Assembly: GCA_033675265.1 (NCBI GenBank)
Contig: JAUJYZ010000610.1
Location: 139,791-203,790 of the forward strand
Length of the DNA: 64,000 nt
From: Actinostola sp. cb2023
Lineage: Eukaryota; Cnidaria; Anthozoa; Actiniaria; Actinostolidae
Direction of reading: 5' to 3'
Every line of letters begins with the position of its first letter. Within the stretch, counting starts at the first letter, position 1. The notes under the pieces were generated by a model that ran no database searches, was not told the origin of the DNA, and saw only the letters and a list, made by a program, of their open reading frames with translations. Below, one piece after another: positions 30,901-41,378 of the stretch. The translations under genes and the position numbers were made by a program.

Positions 30901-33839
30901 CTTATGAGAGGTCATAAAACCAATGAATATTATACAGTGGAACCTCCCGTAAGCGGGCACCATTGGGGCCAAGGGTAGGTGTATGCTTATGGGAGGTCAT
31001 AAAACCAATGGATATTATACAGTTGAACCTCCCGTAAGCGGGCACCCTTGGGGCCAAGGGTAGGTGTATGCTTATGGGAGGTCATAAAACCAATGAATAT
31101 TATACAGTGGAACCTCCCGTAAGCGGGCACCCTTGGGGCCAAGGGTAGGTGTATGCTTATGAGAGGTCATAAAACCAATGAATATTATACAGTGGAACCT
31201 CCCGTAAGCGGGCACCCTTGGGGCCAAGGGTAGGTGTATGCTTATGGGAGGTCATAAAACCAATGAATATTATACAGTGGAACCTACCGTAAGCGGGCAC
31301 CCTTGGGGCCAAGGGTAGGTGTATGCTTATGGGAGGTCATAAAACCAATGAATATTATACAGTGGAACCTCCCGTAAGTGGGCACCCTTGGGGCCAAGGG
31401 TAGGTGTATGCTTATGGGAGGTCATAAAACCAATGAATAATACAGTGGAACCTCCCGTAAGCGGGCACCCTTGGGGCCAAGGGTAGGTGTATGCTTATGG
31501 GAGGTCATAAAACCAATGAATATTATACAGTGGAACCTCCCGTAAGTGGGCACCCTTGGGGCCAAGGGTAGGTGTATGCTTATGGGAGGTCATAAAATCA
31601 ATGAATATTATACAATGGAACCTCCCGTAAGCGGGCACCCTTGGGGCCAAGGGTAGGTGTATGCTTATGAGAGGTCATAAAACCAATGAATATTATACAG
31701 TGGAACCTCCCGTAAGCGGGCACCCTTGGGGCCAAGGGTAGGTGTATGCTTATGGGAGGTCATAAAACCAATGAATATTATACAGTGGAACCTCCCGTAA
31801 GTGGGCACCCTTGGGGCCAAGGGTAGGTGTATGCTTATGAGAGGTCATAAAACCAATGAATATTATACAGTGGAACCTCCCGTAAGCGGGCACCCTTGGG
31901 GCCAAGGGTAGGTGTATGCTTATGGGAGGTCATAAAACCAATGAATATTATACAGTGGAACCTCCTGTAAGCAGACATCCTTGGGGCCAAGGGTAGGTGT
32001 ATGCTTATGGGAGGTCATAAAACCAATGAATATTATACAGTGGAACCTCCCGTAAGCGGGTACCCTTGGGGCCAAGGGTAGGTGTATGCTTATGGGAGGT
32101 CATAAAACCAATGAATATTATACAATGGAACCTCCCGTAAGCGGGCACCCTTGGGGCCAAGGGTAGGTGTCTGCTTATGGGAGGTCATAAAACCAATGAA
32201 TATTATACAATGGAACCTCCCGTAAGCGGGTACCCTTGGGGCCAAGGGTAGATGTATGCTTATGGGAGGTCATAAAACCAATGAATATTATACAGTGGAA
32301 CCTCCCGTAAGCGGGTACCCTTGGGGCCAAGGGTAGGTGTATGCTTATGGGAGGTCATAAAACCAATGAATATTATACAATGGAACCTCCCGTAAGCGGG
32401 CACCCTTGGGGCCAAGGGTAGGTGTATGCTTATGGGAGGTCATAAAACCAATGAAATATTATACAATGGAACCTCCCGTAAGCGGGTACCCTTGGGGCCA
32501 AGGGTAGGTGTATGCTTATGGGAGGTCATAAAACCAATGAATATTATACAGTGGAACCTCCTGTAAGCAGACATCCTTGGGGCCAAGGGTAGGTGTCTGC
32601 TTATGGGAGGTCATAAAACCAATGAATATTATACAATGGAACCTCCCGTAAGCGGGCACCCTTGGGGCCAAGGGTAGGTGTATGCTTATGGGAGGTCATA
32701 AAACAATGAATATTATACAGTGGAACCTCCCGTAAGTGGGCACCCTTGGGGCCAAGGGTAGGTGTCTGCTTATGGGAGGTCATAAAACCAATGAATATTA
32801 TACAGTGGAACCTCCCGTAAGCGGGCACCCTTGGGGCCAAGGGTAGGTGTATGCTTATGGGAGGTCATAAAACCAATGAATATTATACAGTGGAACCTCC
32901 TGTAAGCAGACATCCCTGGGGCCAAGGGTAGGTGTCTGCTTATGGGAGGTCATAAAACCAATGAATATTATACAATGGAACCTCCCGTAAGCGGGCACCC
33001 TTGGGGCCAAGGGTAGGTGTATGCTTATGGGAGGTCATAAAACAATGAATATTATACAGTGGAACCTCCCGTAAGTGGGCACCCTTGGGGCCAAGCGTAG
33101 GTGTCTGCTTATGGGAGGTCATAAAACCAATGAATATTATACAGTGGAACCTCCCGTAAGCGGGCACCCTTGGGGCCAAGGGTAGGTGTCTGCTTATGGG
33201 AGGTCATAAAACCAATGAATATTATACAGTGGAACCTCCCGTAAGCGGGCACCCTTGGGGCCAAGGGTAGGTGTCTGCTTATGGGTAGGTGTCTAGGTGT
33301 AGGTGTAGGGTAGGTGTCTGCATCGTCAGGAGCCCCTGCAGGTCATTTGCGGCCCGGGACCATTTGTCCTGGGATTATTTTAGGATGGTGGATGGTGGAT
33401 GGTGGATGGTGGATGGTGGATGGTGGATGGTGGATAGAAAGGATGGAATTAATGGTGCATGAATGAATGAATGGATGATAAATACATGGAGAGGTGTAGC
33501 AAGTAGAACAGTCATTGAACTTCGTGTTTCCACTATTTTGTTGTTTCTTTAGGTCGTCAAGTTCCAGATAGCCCGTTGTTTTTAAGTCGTGTCGTCTTCG
33601 ATTTACCACCGTTCTTCTGTTCGTTTGCAAGACGAAAGTTCCAAAAAATTTCAAATGATGATGAATGCAGTATCATAAACCATGATCTGGTCAAGTGGGT
33701 TTGTTGCCAGGCATTCATCAGATGCCTTAAAAGGAAACCACTGTTTAAAGCTATCGTCAAAATTCTCCGAAGGCACAGTAGGAAACTTCTGGCGAAAGAC
33801 CCAGACCGTCCAAAACTACACTACAAAAATCCCGTTTGA
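21879..33839 (+). CDS. TERT: telomerase reverse transcriptase (six coding exons)
   Basis: Catalytic subunit of telomerase, which copies telomeric repeats from its RNA template onto chromosome ends in the nucleus. The coding parts are 21879-24999, 26312-26453, 27213-27569, 28134-28206, 30603-30736 and 33553-33839, with GT-AG introns and consistent phases. With one surplus G (24941-24943) discounted, the sum is 1,371 codons including the stop. Domains in order: TEN (residues 1-175, with a PWQTLYRRIGDDLMIRLL block), a long linker with a repeat, the RNA-binding domain (CP, QFP and T motifs, including IFFYRKPVW), RT motifs 1 and 2 (RFIPKASKVRPIINM), A (VHVDINRCFDSI), B' (GIAQGSIL), C (RWVDDFLLM), D, E (WCGF), and the C-terminal thumb (VKWVCCQAF). 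All catalytic aspartates are present. The ATG lies 11 bases after an acceptor, so a 5' non-coding exon upstream is likely but not located. Confidence 0.93.
22605..23090 (+). repeat. TERT: 81-bp minisatellite, six copies, inside the TERT linker
   Basis: Six exact-length units encode 27-residue repeats containing ETTIDDQASTRP and TPRYSPVAIT, residues about 243-404. The units alternate between two variants (AVTHTPR and VVTRTPR), suggesting duplication of a two-unit block. The opposite-strand frame over this interval is a shadow. Confidence 0.97.
25000..26311 (+). other. TERT intron 1
   Basis: Starts GTACAG and ends TTTCAG. It holds AT-rich sequence and, at about 26010-26200, a block (cacgccgggaacttcg... 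gagacaggaccgccat) that looks like a dispersed repeat. The 129-residue frame over it is not supported as coding. Confidence 0.8.
26312..26453 (+). CDS. TERT: TERT exon 2 (between RT motifs A and B')
   Basis: 142 bp, phase 0 in and phase 1 out. Translation EKGLKNVVFVDQ... to NNYYKQVQ aligns without gaps to the segment between motifs A and B' of animal TERTs. Donor CAAG|GTACAC. Confidence 0.9.
26454..27212 (+). other. TERT intron 2 with a poly-G run
   Basis: Bounded by GTACAC and CTCAG. A run of about 30 Gs broken by single bases lies at 26903-26938, inside a segment with repeated 'ggggagggtca' phrases. Confidence 0.8.
27213..27569 (+). CDS. TERT: TERT exon 3 (RT motifs B', C, D, E)
   Basis: 357 bp, phase 1 to phase 1. 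Contains GIAQGSILSNYLC (B'), the catalytic WVDDFLLM (C), GCQITAGKTLVN (D) and FPWCGFLIHPRTL (E). Donor GAAG|GTTCGT. Confidence 0.95.
27570..28133 (+). other. TERT intron 3
   Basis: Bounded by GTTCGT and AAACAG. AT-rich, with a block around 27640-27880 whose halves ('aatcataaatcataaaagc', 'gattttcaacccaacg') suggest a small foldback element. Confidence 0.75.
28134..28206 (+). CDS. TERT: TERT exon 4 (start of the C-terminal extension)
   Basis: 73 bp micro-exon, codon split 1/2 at both ends. Encodes VNIKDSFARSLHSHPGRILF, which matches the start of the thumb region of animal TERTs. Acceptor AAACAG, donor CTAAG|GTCAGT. Confidence 0.82.
28207..30602 (+). other. TERT intron 4, mostly satellite
   Basis: Bounded by GTCAGT and GCTTCAG. 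Almost all of it is the 102-bp array described separately. Confidence 0.8.
28290..30380. repeat. about 102-bp satellite, about 20 copies
   Basis: Units contain 'cccccaccacattctcc' and 'gtagttatacattacg'. The period is close to 102 bp, a multiple of three, so a frame of up to 376 residues stays open over many units. This frame is an artefact of the repeat. Two unit types (accatcatcaacaatatcc and atcacctccactatcc) alternate over part of the array. Confidence 0.97.
30603..30736 (+). CDS. TERT: TERT exon 5 (thumb)
   Basis: 134 bp. The sequence MRNKCHPLLLDLHMNS followed by NVFTNLYETFFWLACKFYW aligns to the thumb helices of animal TERTs. Acceptor GCTTCAG, donor CGAG|GTCGGT; phases agree with exons 4 and 6. 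Confidence 0.85.
30765..33290. repeat. 85-bp satellite, about 29 copies, with an inverted repeat in each unit
   Basis: Each unit runs 'cagtggaacctcccgtaagc...' to '...ccaatgaatattata'. Within the unit 'cctcccgtaagc' pairs with 'gcttatgggagg' and 'acccttgg' with 'ccaagggt', so every unit can form a hairpin. Variant units (gtaagtggg, gtaagcagacatcc, tgtctgctt) recur, and a block of about 339 bp is itself duplicated (32601-32840 against 32940-33179). Confidence 0.97.
33383..33434. repeat. (ggatggt)n simple repeat
   Basis: Seven consecutive heptamers in the last TERT intron. Confidence 0.9.
33553..33839 (+). CDS. TERT: TERT exon 6 (C-terminal end)
   Basis: 287 bp including the stop. Contains the LVKWVCCQAFIRCLKRKPL segment, which matches the conserved VQWLCHQAF-type motif near the end of animal TERTs, and ends in KNPV. 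The acceptor TTCTTTAG gives a gap-free alignment across the exon 5/6 junction. Confidence 0.88.
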
Positions 33840-34815
33840 AAGCGGGTTGAACTGCATGTTTGTAACGAGTACTCCCAAGTCACATGTGGTAAAACGTACA
33901 GCTTTAGATTTCGAAATGGTCAATCTGCGATCTTAATGGATGGTGAAAATAGACAGTGCTTGTCTATTAGGTAACTAGATGAACCTTTACAAAGTATTTT
34001 ATATCTGATCAGAAAGAAGCCGCCAACTGAAAGAAACTAGTTCTTGTCTCAAAAATTGTCTCAAATTAAACACCAAAGAGGAAAATAGAACGACTGCGAC
34101 CCCTTTAGCCTGCTTCATTCAATATTCTCCACGGCAAACCACGTGACCATTTCCTTGCTGAAATCTTTTCTTTCTTGGTGAATGACCAAAAAACGATATT
34201 CCTGCATTTACATACATGCAGCTGTTTGAAAAATTGATACAAGAATAAGAGGTGAAAATGAAAATAAAATCACTCATATCTTTGTGTTTCAAATCTTGGT
34301 TGGTTGCAAGCAGACAGAGTTTGTGAACACGAGTACACTTTGCTAGTTTTATTTTCTATGATAACCAATTTATTTTCTATTTCTTTTATGATAAGATTTT
34401 TGCAAAATTGAAACCTCATCATGGCTTAAAAAAATTGCGACGAAAAGTGCCATTATTTGCTGGATAAGCAATTAAAGAATTTCTACTGTGTAAGATAAAG
34501 GACAGTTTACACCCAGTTTTGCACCAAAGGTTAATATGCAGCGTTTGTAAATAATTTTCTAAACCTGTTTAGTTAAACCACTTTAAAACATGTGTGAATG
34601 GGGCATTATATAAAGATTATTTATAGGTGATGACCTTGATGGTTTTCCACCAATTGAATATTAATTATTTATGAGGGTGCACATTACCAAGCATACAGGT
34701 GTATGCACGTGATGGATTTGGTGAACCTATTGGACAATTTCCATTAATTATTAATGTTTTTATACGGTTCGTTAATGTTAGTGGCACTAACTTTTCACAT
34801 ATTTATATGTCGTCG
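33840..34815. other. TERT 3' region and gap to the convergent TPR-CHAT gene
   Basis: AT-rich. An 'aataaa' at about 34262 could serve TERT mRNA. No other feature recognised. Confidence 0.45.
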
Positions 34816-37800
34816 TCATGGCTTGATTGTAACATCGTCACCGATCAAAATGAAAGGAGCCCAGTACATTGGTTTATCGTAACACGTCGTGTCTCTCATT
34901 TCCTTCATGGCTTGCTGTAGACTTCTACTGGCGCTCTTTCCTTCTTTTAAATGGGCGTAAAACTTTTCCATGAAGACTCTTGTAGCTTGGTCATCCACGG
35001 CCCACAGAGATGCAACAACAGCAAGGGCTCCTGCTGCAAGAAAGGCTCGACTCATCCCAACCACACCCTCAGACTTGATCTCACCACGACCACTGTGACA
35101 GCAGCTAAGCACAACCAATCTTGCTCGTAAACCAATCTCTTGCACTTCGTTGATTGTCAACAGGTAGTCGTCTTCTTCTGGGATTGTTCCTGCTTCTTGC
35201 AGAGTTGTACCCGGGCTTAAAACAATCTCTCCGCTGTCTGCACATCCATGTGTTGCAAAGTGAATAACAGCCACACCTTCTCGTAGTCGTTGCTTGATGG
35301 CTTGCTTGGTGGCTTGAGCTCCTGTTATCGCAGTCACGCCAAGTACTTCACCAATTCTTTCAGCTTCAAGCTTGGCATTTGGCAGTGGATTGAAATGTGT
35401 TTTCTTGCCTTTATACATTCTTTCTCCGGTGACGTCAGGATCTCCAACGATAAGTGCGCCTGTCATACTGTGAGACTCCACTGACGATTCTTTCAAAATC
35501 CTTAATGTCGTCAGCGATGGAACAAAACGAATGCGTTTTGTTTCTGACAAAAATGACTTAGTGATTGGATCTCGTAGAGCAGCAAATGGAACTTTGAACA
35601 AAGGTCCATCTGGGATGATGGCCATCTCATCGTAGGTTAGTTCGTGCTGTACCGGAGTGATAAGCACATTAAATAGCACCTCTAGGTAGTCTTCAGCGAG
35701 CTCTTCGTTGTATATACATCTCAAGTTGCGCTTCGGGTCCGTTCTACTGCTCGCGGCATCACCTTCATTTCCAAAAGCGCCTTCATGGAGAATGTCCATT
35801 GATCTGTTCTCGCAATTCATTGCTCCTCTAACAGAAAGTGTCAGGTAGGATTTATCAACGAGTTTGTGGAGGATATTCTTGCTGCTCTGATTCTCTGGAT
35901 CTTCCAACATAACTTTGAGTTCTTCCATTTTCTTTCTTTGAAAACAAACTGGATTCTTCGAATCGAGAACCCACATTCCAACGCCCGATTCATATTCACT
36001 GATGCCTACCGGCCTTAGAAGCTCTGAATAAAACAGAACACAGGAGTTGGGAGATAGCACTTTACTCGTGACATCAGAATATTCAAGGAAATGCTGATCT
36101 CTTCGATCACTCTTTCTTTCCAAGTTGTACTTTCCTGTTAAGATGTCTTCCAAAGCACGTGCTCGCTTACGCTCTGATACCAACAGTGCTTGTTCAGTTT
36201 GTCCTGTTTCGATGTAAACTGAGGTAAGCAGTTGGTATGCGAGAATGTAAGTGTCTACAATGGAGATCTTGAATTGGTCTTGGTCTCCTAGATGGTCAAA
36301 CAACCACTCATTGCAGTCAAGACTATCTTTGAAGCATCGTTCCGACTCTTTCATCGTAAGAAGAGCGTTGGGTTGATCACCGTTTTCCTTGTGGTAACAG
36401 CTGAGAAGATAGTAGCAGTGACCAAGACTTGAACAAGCGATGCCTTCTCCTTTCTTGTCACCTATCTCTTTCGCCACTTGTAAACTTCTTTCATAATATT
36501 TTATTGCATTGTTGTATTTTCCTATAAAGGCGTAGGCGTTCCCCAAGTTTCCACAGGATTTACCTTCTCCATCTCTGTCTCCGATCTCTACGGAAATTTC
36601 TAAATCCTTTTCATGGTATTTTATCGCCTCTTTATAGTATCCCAGAATACCATAGCAATTCCCCAAGCTTCCGTTCGCCATTCCTTCTTGGCTTCTGTTA
36701 CCTGTTTCCATGGCGATGTTTAAAGCCATTTTGTAATGTTCAGTTGCTTCATGTTCTTTTCCGAGCATAAAGCAGATATCCCCCAGAATCTGGTTGGCGT
36801 TGCCTTCTGCATTTCTATCACCTATTTCTTTGGTGATGTTTAAATACTTGGTGGAGCATTTCTTTGCATCAATACATTTTCCTAGATTCAGAAAGGCCAT
36901 AGCTAAGTTCCCGTATGCAGTTCCTTCTAACTTTCTATCACTAATCTTGGTGGCAGCGTCTAAGGTTTTCTTGTGGTACTCGATGGCCTGGATGTATTGT
37001 CCCAGCGAAATGTATGCACTTCCTAAGTTGTTATAGGCTCTTGCTTCTGCGTGTCTGTCGTCGATATCCCGAGCAATGTTCAAGTATTTATTGTGATAAT
37101 GGATTGCCTCTTTGACTTTCCCCAACGAAAGATAGGTGCTTCCTAAGTTTCCATAAGCTTTCATTTCTCCACGTCGATCACATTGATCTTGGGCGATTTT
37201 GGAGTGTCGTAAGCAGTATTCAATTGCCTCTTCGTATTTTCCTATCAAATTACATGCAATTCCTAAGTTTCCACAAGCACTTCCTTGTCCCTTTCTGTCA
37301 CCGATCTCTATGGCAATATCTAAATCTTTCTTGAGATATTCGATTGCCTTGTGATATTTCCCTATCTGTCTGTAAACGTTTCCTAAGTTACCATAGCACA
37401 GTCCTTCTGCCTTTCTGTTTTTCATCTCAATGGCGATGTTTAGACTTTTATCATGGTACTTAATTGCCTCGGGAAATTTCGCTAATGCCTCAAAAGCTAC
37501 TCCTAAGTTTCCATAGGCACATCTCTCTCCTTGTCTGTCTCCTAGCTCTGTCGCTATACTTAAACTCTTCTCGTGATATTCGATTGCCTGGTCGTATTTC
37601 GCCAAGGACGAGTAGGCACATCCTAAGTTTCTATAAGCTATTGCTTCTTCCGTTTCGTCACCTGTTATTTTAACAATGTTTAAATGTTTTTCGTGGTATT
37701 CAATTGCCTTATTTGAGTCTCCTAACGCGTAGCTAGCATCCCCTAAGTTACAGTACGCCCTTCCTTCTGCAGTTCTGTTTCCACTTTGTATTGCTATGTC

Positions 37801-38255
37801 TAGACTATTTTTAAGATGTCGTATGGCTTCTCCATGACTACCCATCTTGCGGTAGACATTTCCTATTTTAAAATGCGCCATTCCTTCCATCTCCTTGTTA
37901 CCTACCTCTATGTTGATGCTTAGACTGTTTTCGTAATATTTCATTGCTTCGTGATGGGTACCTCTCGACTCACAAACAATTCCTAAACTAAAATATGCCG
38001 ATCCTTCGCCTACTCTATCACCTATCTCTTCAGAAATATTTGCAGATCTTTCGTAGCACTTTACTGCCTCTTTGTATTGTCCTAATGTAAGATAGGCTTG
38101 CCCTAGGTTGTCATGAGCCTTTTTCTCTCCCATTTTATTGCCTTTTACTACAGCAATGTTCAAATGTTCTTTGTGAATCTCTATTGTCTTGTATACGTCC
38201 ATCTTTATAGCAACTGAATTAGGAAACACGCCAACCGTTGCACTGCGAGGCGAGA
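34816..38255 (-). CDS. TPR-CHAT protein (caspase-like protease domain)
   Basis: The main exon of a gene read leftward. The open frame runs from an acceptor ('attcatttcag', ending 38256) to the stop at 34816. The first ATG in frame is at 38202, but an upstream exon is likely. Counting from 38229 there are 1,137 residues. About 25-610 hold fourteen 40-residue TPR units of the kinesin-light-chain/LGN type (GDRxGEGxAYxNLG... AIEYHEKSL), followed by a degenerate one. The C-terminal about 250 residues are a CHAT domain, a clan CD caspase/separase-like fold, with the His of HFATHG (residue 994) and the Cys of LSCCHSG (residue 1044), and a conserved ASLWAVDD. The catalytic dyad is intact, so proteolysis is plausible. 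Animal substrates are unknown to me; in bacteria, TPR-CHAT proteases act in defence. Probably cytosolic: no signal peptide or membrane segment is seen. Confidence 0.9.
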
Positions 38256-39250
38256 CTGAAATGAATGTGAGAACATGTGTTTAGTAGCTATTAATTATGA
38301 AGTCCTATAGCAATAATAATTTTAAAACGACTGTTTGCCGGCAAATACTAGGCACTTTACAGTACAAATATTTTTTTCTGTTATTAATTATCAAGAAAGC
38401 TCCCGGTGTGTCTCTTCCACAAAGTTACCGACCCAACGTAGTTATTATAATAATAAAACTCGAACGAATATGACGGTTTAGAAACGAAAAATATGAATAC
38501 AAATAATGTGACTACTTGTGGTAGAATGAAATAAAGTGATCAACGTGAAATTCAAAGACACAAGGACTGTTACCTTACGTTCGTTTGGTGTTGGTAAAAC
38601 TGATCGAACTGATCGTAGTAAGTGACTCAACGAAATTTACATAAAACGCTTCAGTTACTTACAAACCCCCTCGGGCAATAATAACGATAGAAACGAATTA
38701 CGCTATTTTTAAATTAAAATCAGTACTCTACTGATCTATAGAAGCGACAATTGGAGAATATAAAGAACTAGTACTACATAACACTAATATAAACCATCCT
38801 CAGACATCACCAATCCCATCCACGTCAGGGAATTTTATCGGTTTCCTGTAAATTATTCAAATGACGTAGGCTATTGTAGATAATGTGCCAACCAGAGGTC
38901 GATTGGCTGATGAAGTAAAACAACTTGTGAAGAGCTATTGAAATCATGGTTGGGAAATTCAATAAACATTTCAAAGTCAATAGTCTAGTCAATGTTAACA
39001 AACAGTGAACATCACTGTACACTGTCAGATGAAGTATACTTTTAAAAATTCACATAGTAATAATAATAATAATAATAATAATTAATGATAATAACTTTAT
39101 TTCTCAAAACAAATTACAAATAAGAGATAAAAAAATAGATAAAAAATCCTTATTTACAAAATTTAAAATGATCGCTTGGATTGTTCAATAACAATTAACT
39201 AACTAATAATAATTAATTAATTAAATTAATAATAATAATAATAAAAAAAA
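38256..39250. other. upstream flank of the TPR-CHAT gene
   Basis: AT-rich. (AAT)n repeats at 39060-39083 and 39227-39242. No further coding exon of the TPR-CHAT gene could be recognised. Confidence 0.4.
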
Positions 39251-39463
39251 TTGCTACTCTACGGCTGAACATATAAGATAGCTAGTTTAATTTGGGGACA
39301 GTGTTAAGGCCTTATAAGGAATACAAGATTGTCTGTGTCGTGCAGGTTCCTGAGATCGTAGGTTGTATTTGTGTCTGGATGGCTCGTCAAAGAAATGACT
39401 AAAGTTATTCTTCTTCTTCAGCATGCAGTCCAACTTATTCTTAGTCGCAGTGTCTCTTCTCTG

Positions 39464-39720
39464 GGCCAGTGGTTCAAGGGTGTCCTTTGGTAGCTCATGA
39501 ATTCTTAGACAACGGTACTGGACTCTCTGCAGCTCTGCAGAAAGATATTGAGGTAGACCGCCCTATATGGGGCTGGCGTAGTCCAATAGGGGCCAGTGGT
39601 TCAAGGGTGTCCTTTGGTAGCTCATGAATTCTTAGACAACGGTACTGGACTCTCTGCAGCTCTGCAGAAAGATATTGAGGTAGACCGCCCTATATGGGGC
39701 TGGCGTAGTCCAATAGGGGC
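39464..39720. repeat. 127-bp tandem duplication inside the LINE fragment
   Basis: 'ggccagtggttcaagggtg' starts at 39464 and again at 39591, and the full 127-bp unit is identical. It duplicates the C-terminal coding part of the LINE. Confidence 0.95.
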
Positions 39721-40248
39721 CGGATCTTTGCTGTACAGGTAGTAAGCCCAACCTCGGTTGGCTTCCCTACAGGCCCTCGCATAGAAGATACGTTTACTAG
39801 CTTTACTGGCAATAATAATAATAATAATAATAATAACTTTATTAATGTCTCAATATTCGATATGTGCGAGTTCCATTTTAGATCATTCTGGACCTGGACT
39901 TCGACTTTCAGTAACTTGAACTTGGTGACTCGTTCAAGCTCCACATCATTAATGTATGGAGGCGCTAGAGAGTCATTTGTTTTCTTGAAGGAAATCCACA
40001 TATCTTTGGTTTTGTTAGCGTTGAGTTCCATTTTAATTTGTTTGTCTCATTCCAGGATTCCAGGTGCAAAGGTGCAACCACATCCTGCATATGACTGTCT
40101 GGGTTCGAAGGTACAAGCTGGTATTGCGTACAATCGTCGACATATTTGCACGTTACAGTGGGTAAATCATTATTAGGGATGTCTTATACCTCAATGTCGT
40201 TAGTGTGAACTTGAAGAGAGTGGGGTCAGATATTACTCCATCTTGAGG

Positions 40249-40395
40249 TACACCTGCAATTATTCGCCCTGATCTAGACAGCACCCCCGGTATAGCTACA
40301 CCTGCAATCGATTCGCCCTGATCTAGACAGCACCCCCGGTAGCTACACCTGCAATTATTCACCCTGATCTAGACAGCACCCCCGTTAGCTTCACC
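40249..40395. repeat. three tandem units of about 54-57 bp inside the LINE fragment
   Basis: 'cacctgcaat' then 'cgccctgatctagacagc' then 'acccccggt' recurs three times. Confidence 0.85.
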
Positions 40396-40640
40396 CCTGT
40401 AATGTTTTCTCTGAGAGAAAGCTCTGCGTCCATTTCCAAAAGCTTCTACTAACTCCCATTACAGCAAGCGTGGTCAGCAAGGTAGCATGATGGACTAATT
40501 AATGCAAACGCTTTGCGAAAATCCATGAACACGGTGTGCACACCTTTCGTCTGGTTCCCCAGGTCCGTAGCGTTGTACCACTAGGCCTGTATGCGAGAGC
40601 CATAACAGTGGATCGTGGATCTATCTCGAGCAAAGCATGT

Positions 40641-41378
40641 TGACTCTTACTGTTAGTTTACTGCTTAGAATATCGGAATGAGCAGCACCACGTATCTCTA
40701 TAGTTTCCCGTTGTTTTGTTGTGTCTTTTCTTGGTGTTTGTAACAGCTTTCCATGCACATTCCTCTGACGATGGGTCAATGAACTGCGGGAAGCTATGTT
40801 GTAGAATATCCTCCCACCATGTCAATCTCATGGCGGCACTCTTTGAAAACGACGCAAAACACAATACTAATAATAATAATAATAATAATAGTAATAATAA
40901 TACTGTGTTTCTATAGCGTAAATTCCGTTAAAGTCCAAATACGCTTCACAATATAACAAACAAAATAAAAATAAATGCCTAATATAGAGACCCTGAATAG
41001 AATCGATTATTGTGCAAATGAAATGACGGTATTCTTTCATCAATGAAGGCGAGCTGGAACTTTCAAAAACTGTAGCAAGAGCCCGTTTTCTTTTTTTCCC
41101 AAGAGCTAGAATTGTTTGAATGTTGTAGTAATACGTGTAGGTATCTCTGCGTTTCGTGTTTTGAAAAGTATATTTATAAGCTCCTTTAAAAATTAAGTTT
41201 GCCGGCAACTTTGTGACCACCCGGTGGTGATTATATTAGCGAACAATGACTAATTATTTGGTCTTTCATTCCAAAGACAACGGGTTCAACGACCTACTGG
41301 TAAAAGTAATGACATAGAAAGCCAACCCATGCAATTAAATCACTTTCAGTTTCGTATTAAGACGAGGACCTTCCAAGA
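40641..41378. other. non-coding, nothing recognised
   Basis: (AAT)n repeat at 40867-40903. The remaining frames are short and without recognisable domains. Confidence 0.4.

Larger units (their letters stand above)
30737..33552 (+). other. TERT intron 5, mostly satellite
   Basis: Bounded by GTCGGT and TTCTTTAG. It holds the 85-bp array, then a (ggatggt)n stretch at 33383-33434. Confidence 0.8.
39270..40640 (-). pseudogene. non-LTR (LINE) reverse transcriptase fragment
   Basis: Minus-strand frames contain FMDFRKAFALI (an RT motif A region, about 40500-40540), ANKTKDMWISFKK and FKLL followed by NDLKWNSHI (about 39850-40020), then a C-terminal LLDYASPI and the LQRVQYRCLRIHELP-type tail (39480-39730). 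Frameshifts, a TAA/ATT microsatellite (39811-39838) and two tandem duplications break it. The 5' end, including the endonuclease, is missing. The exact clade was not resolved. Confidence 0.75.

Noticed and set aside
32601..33179. two 79-residue minus-strand frames with identical sequence
   Set aside because: They are the same higher-order duplicate of the 85-bp satellite, not genes.
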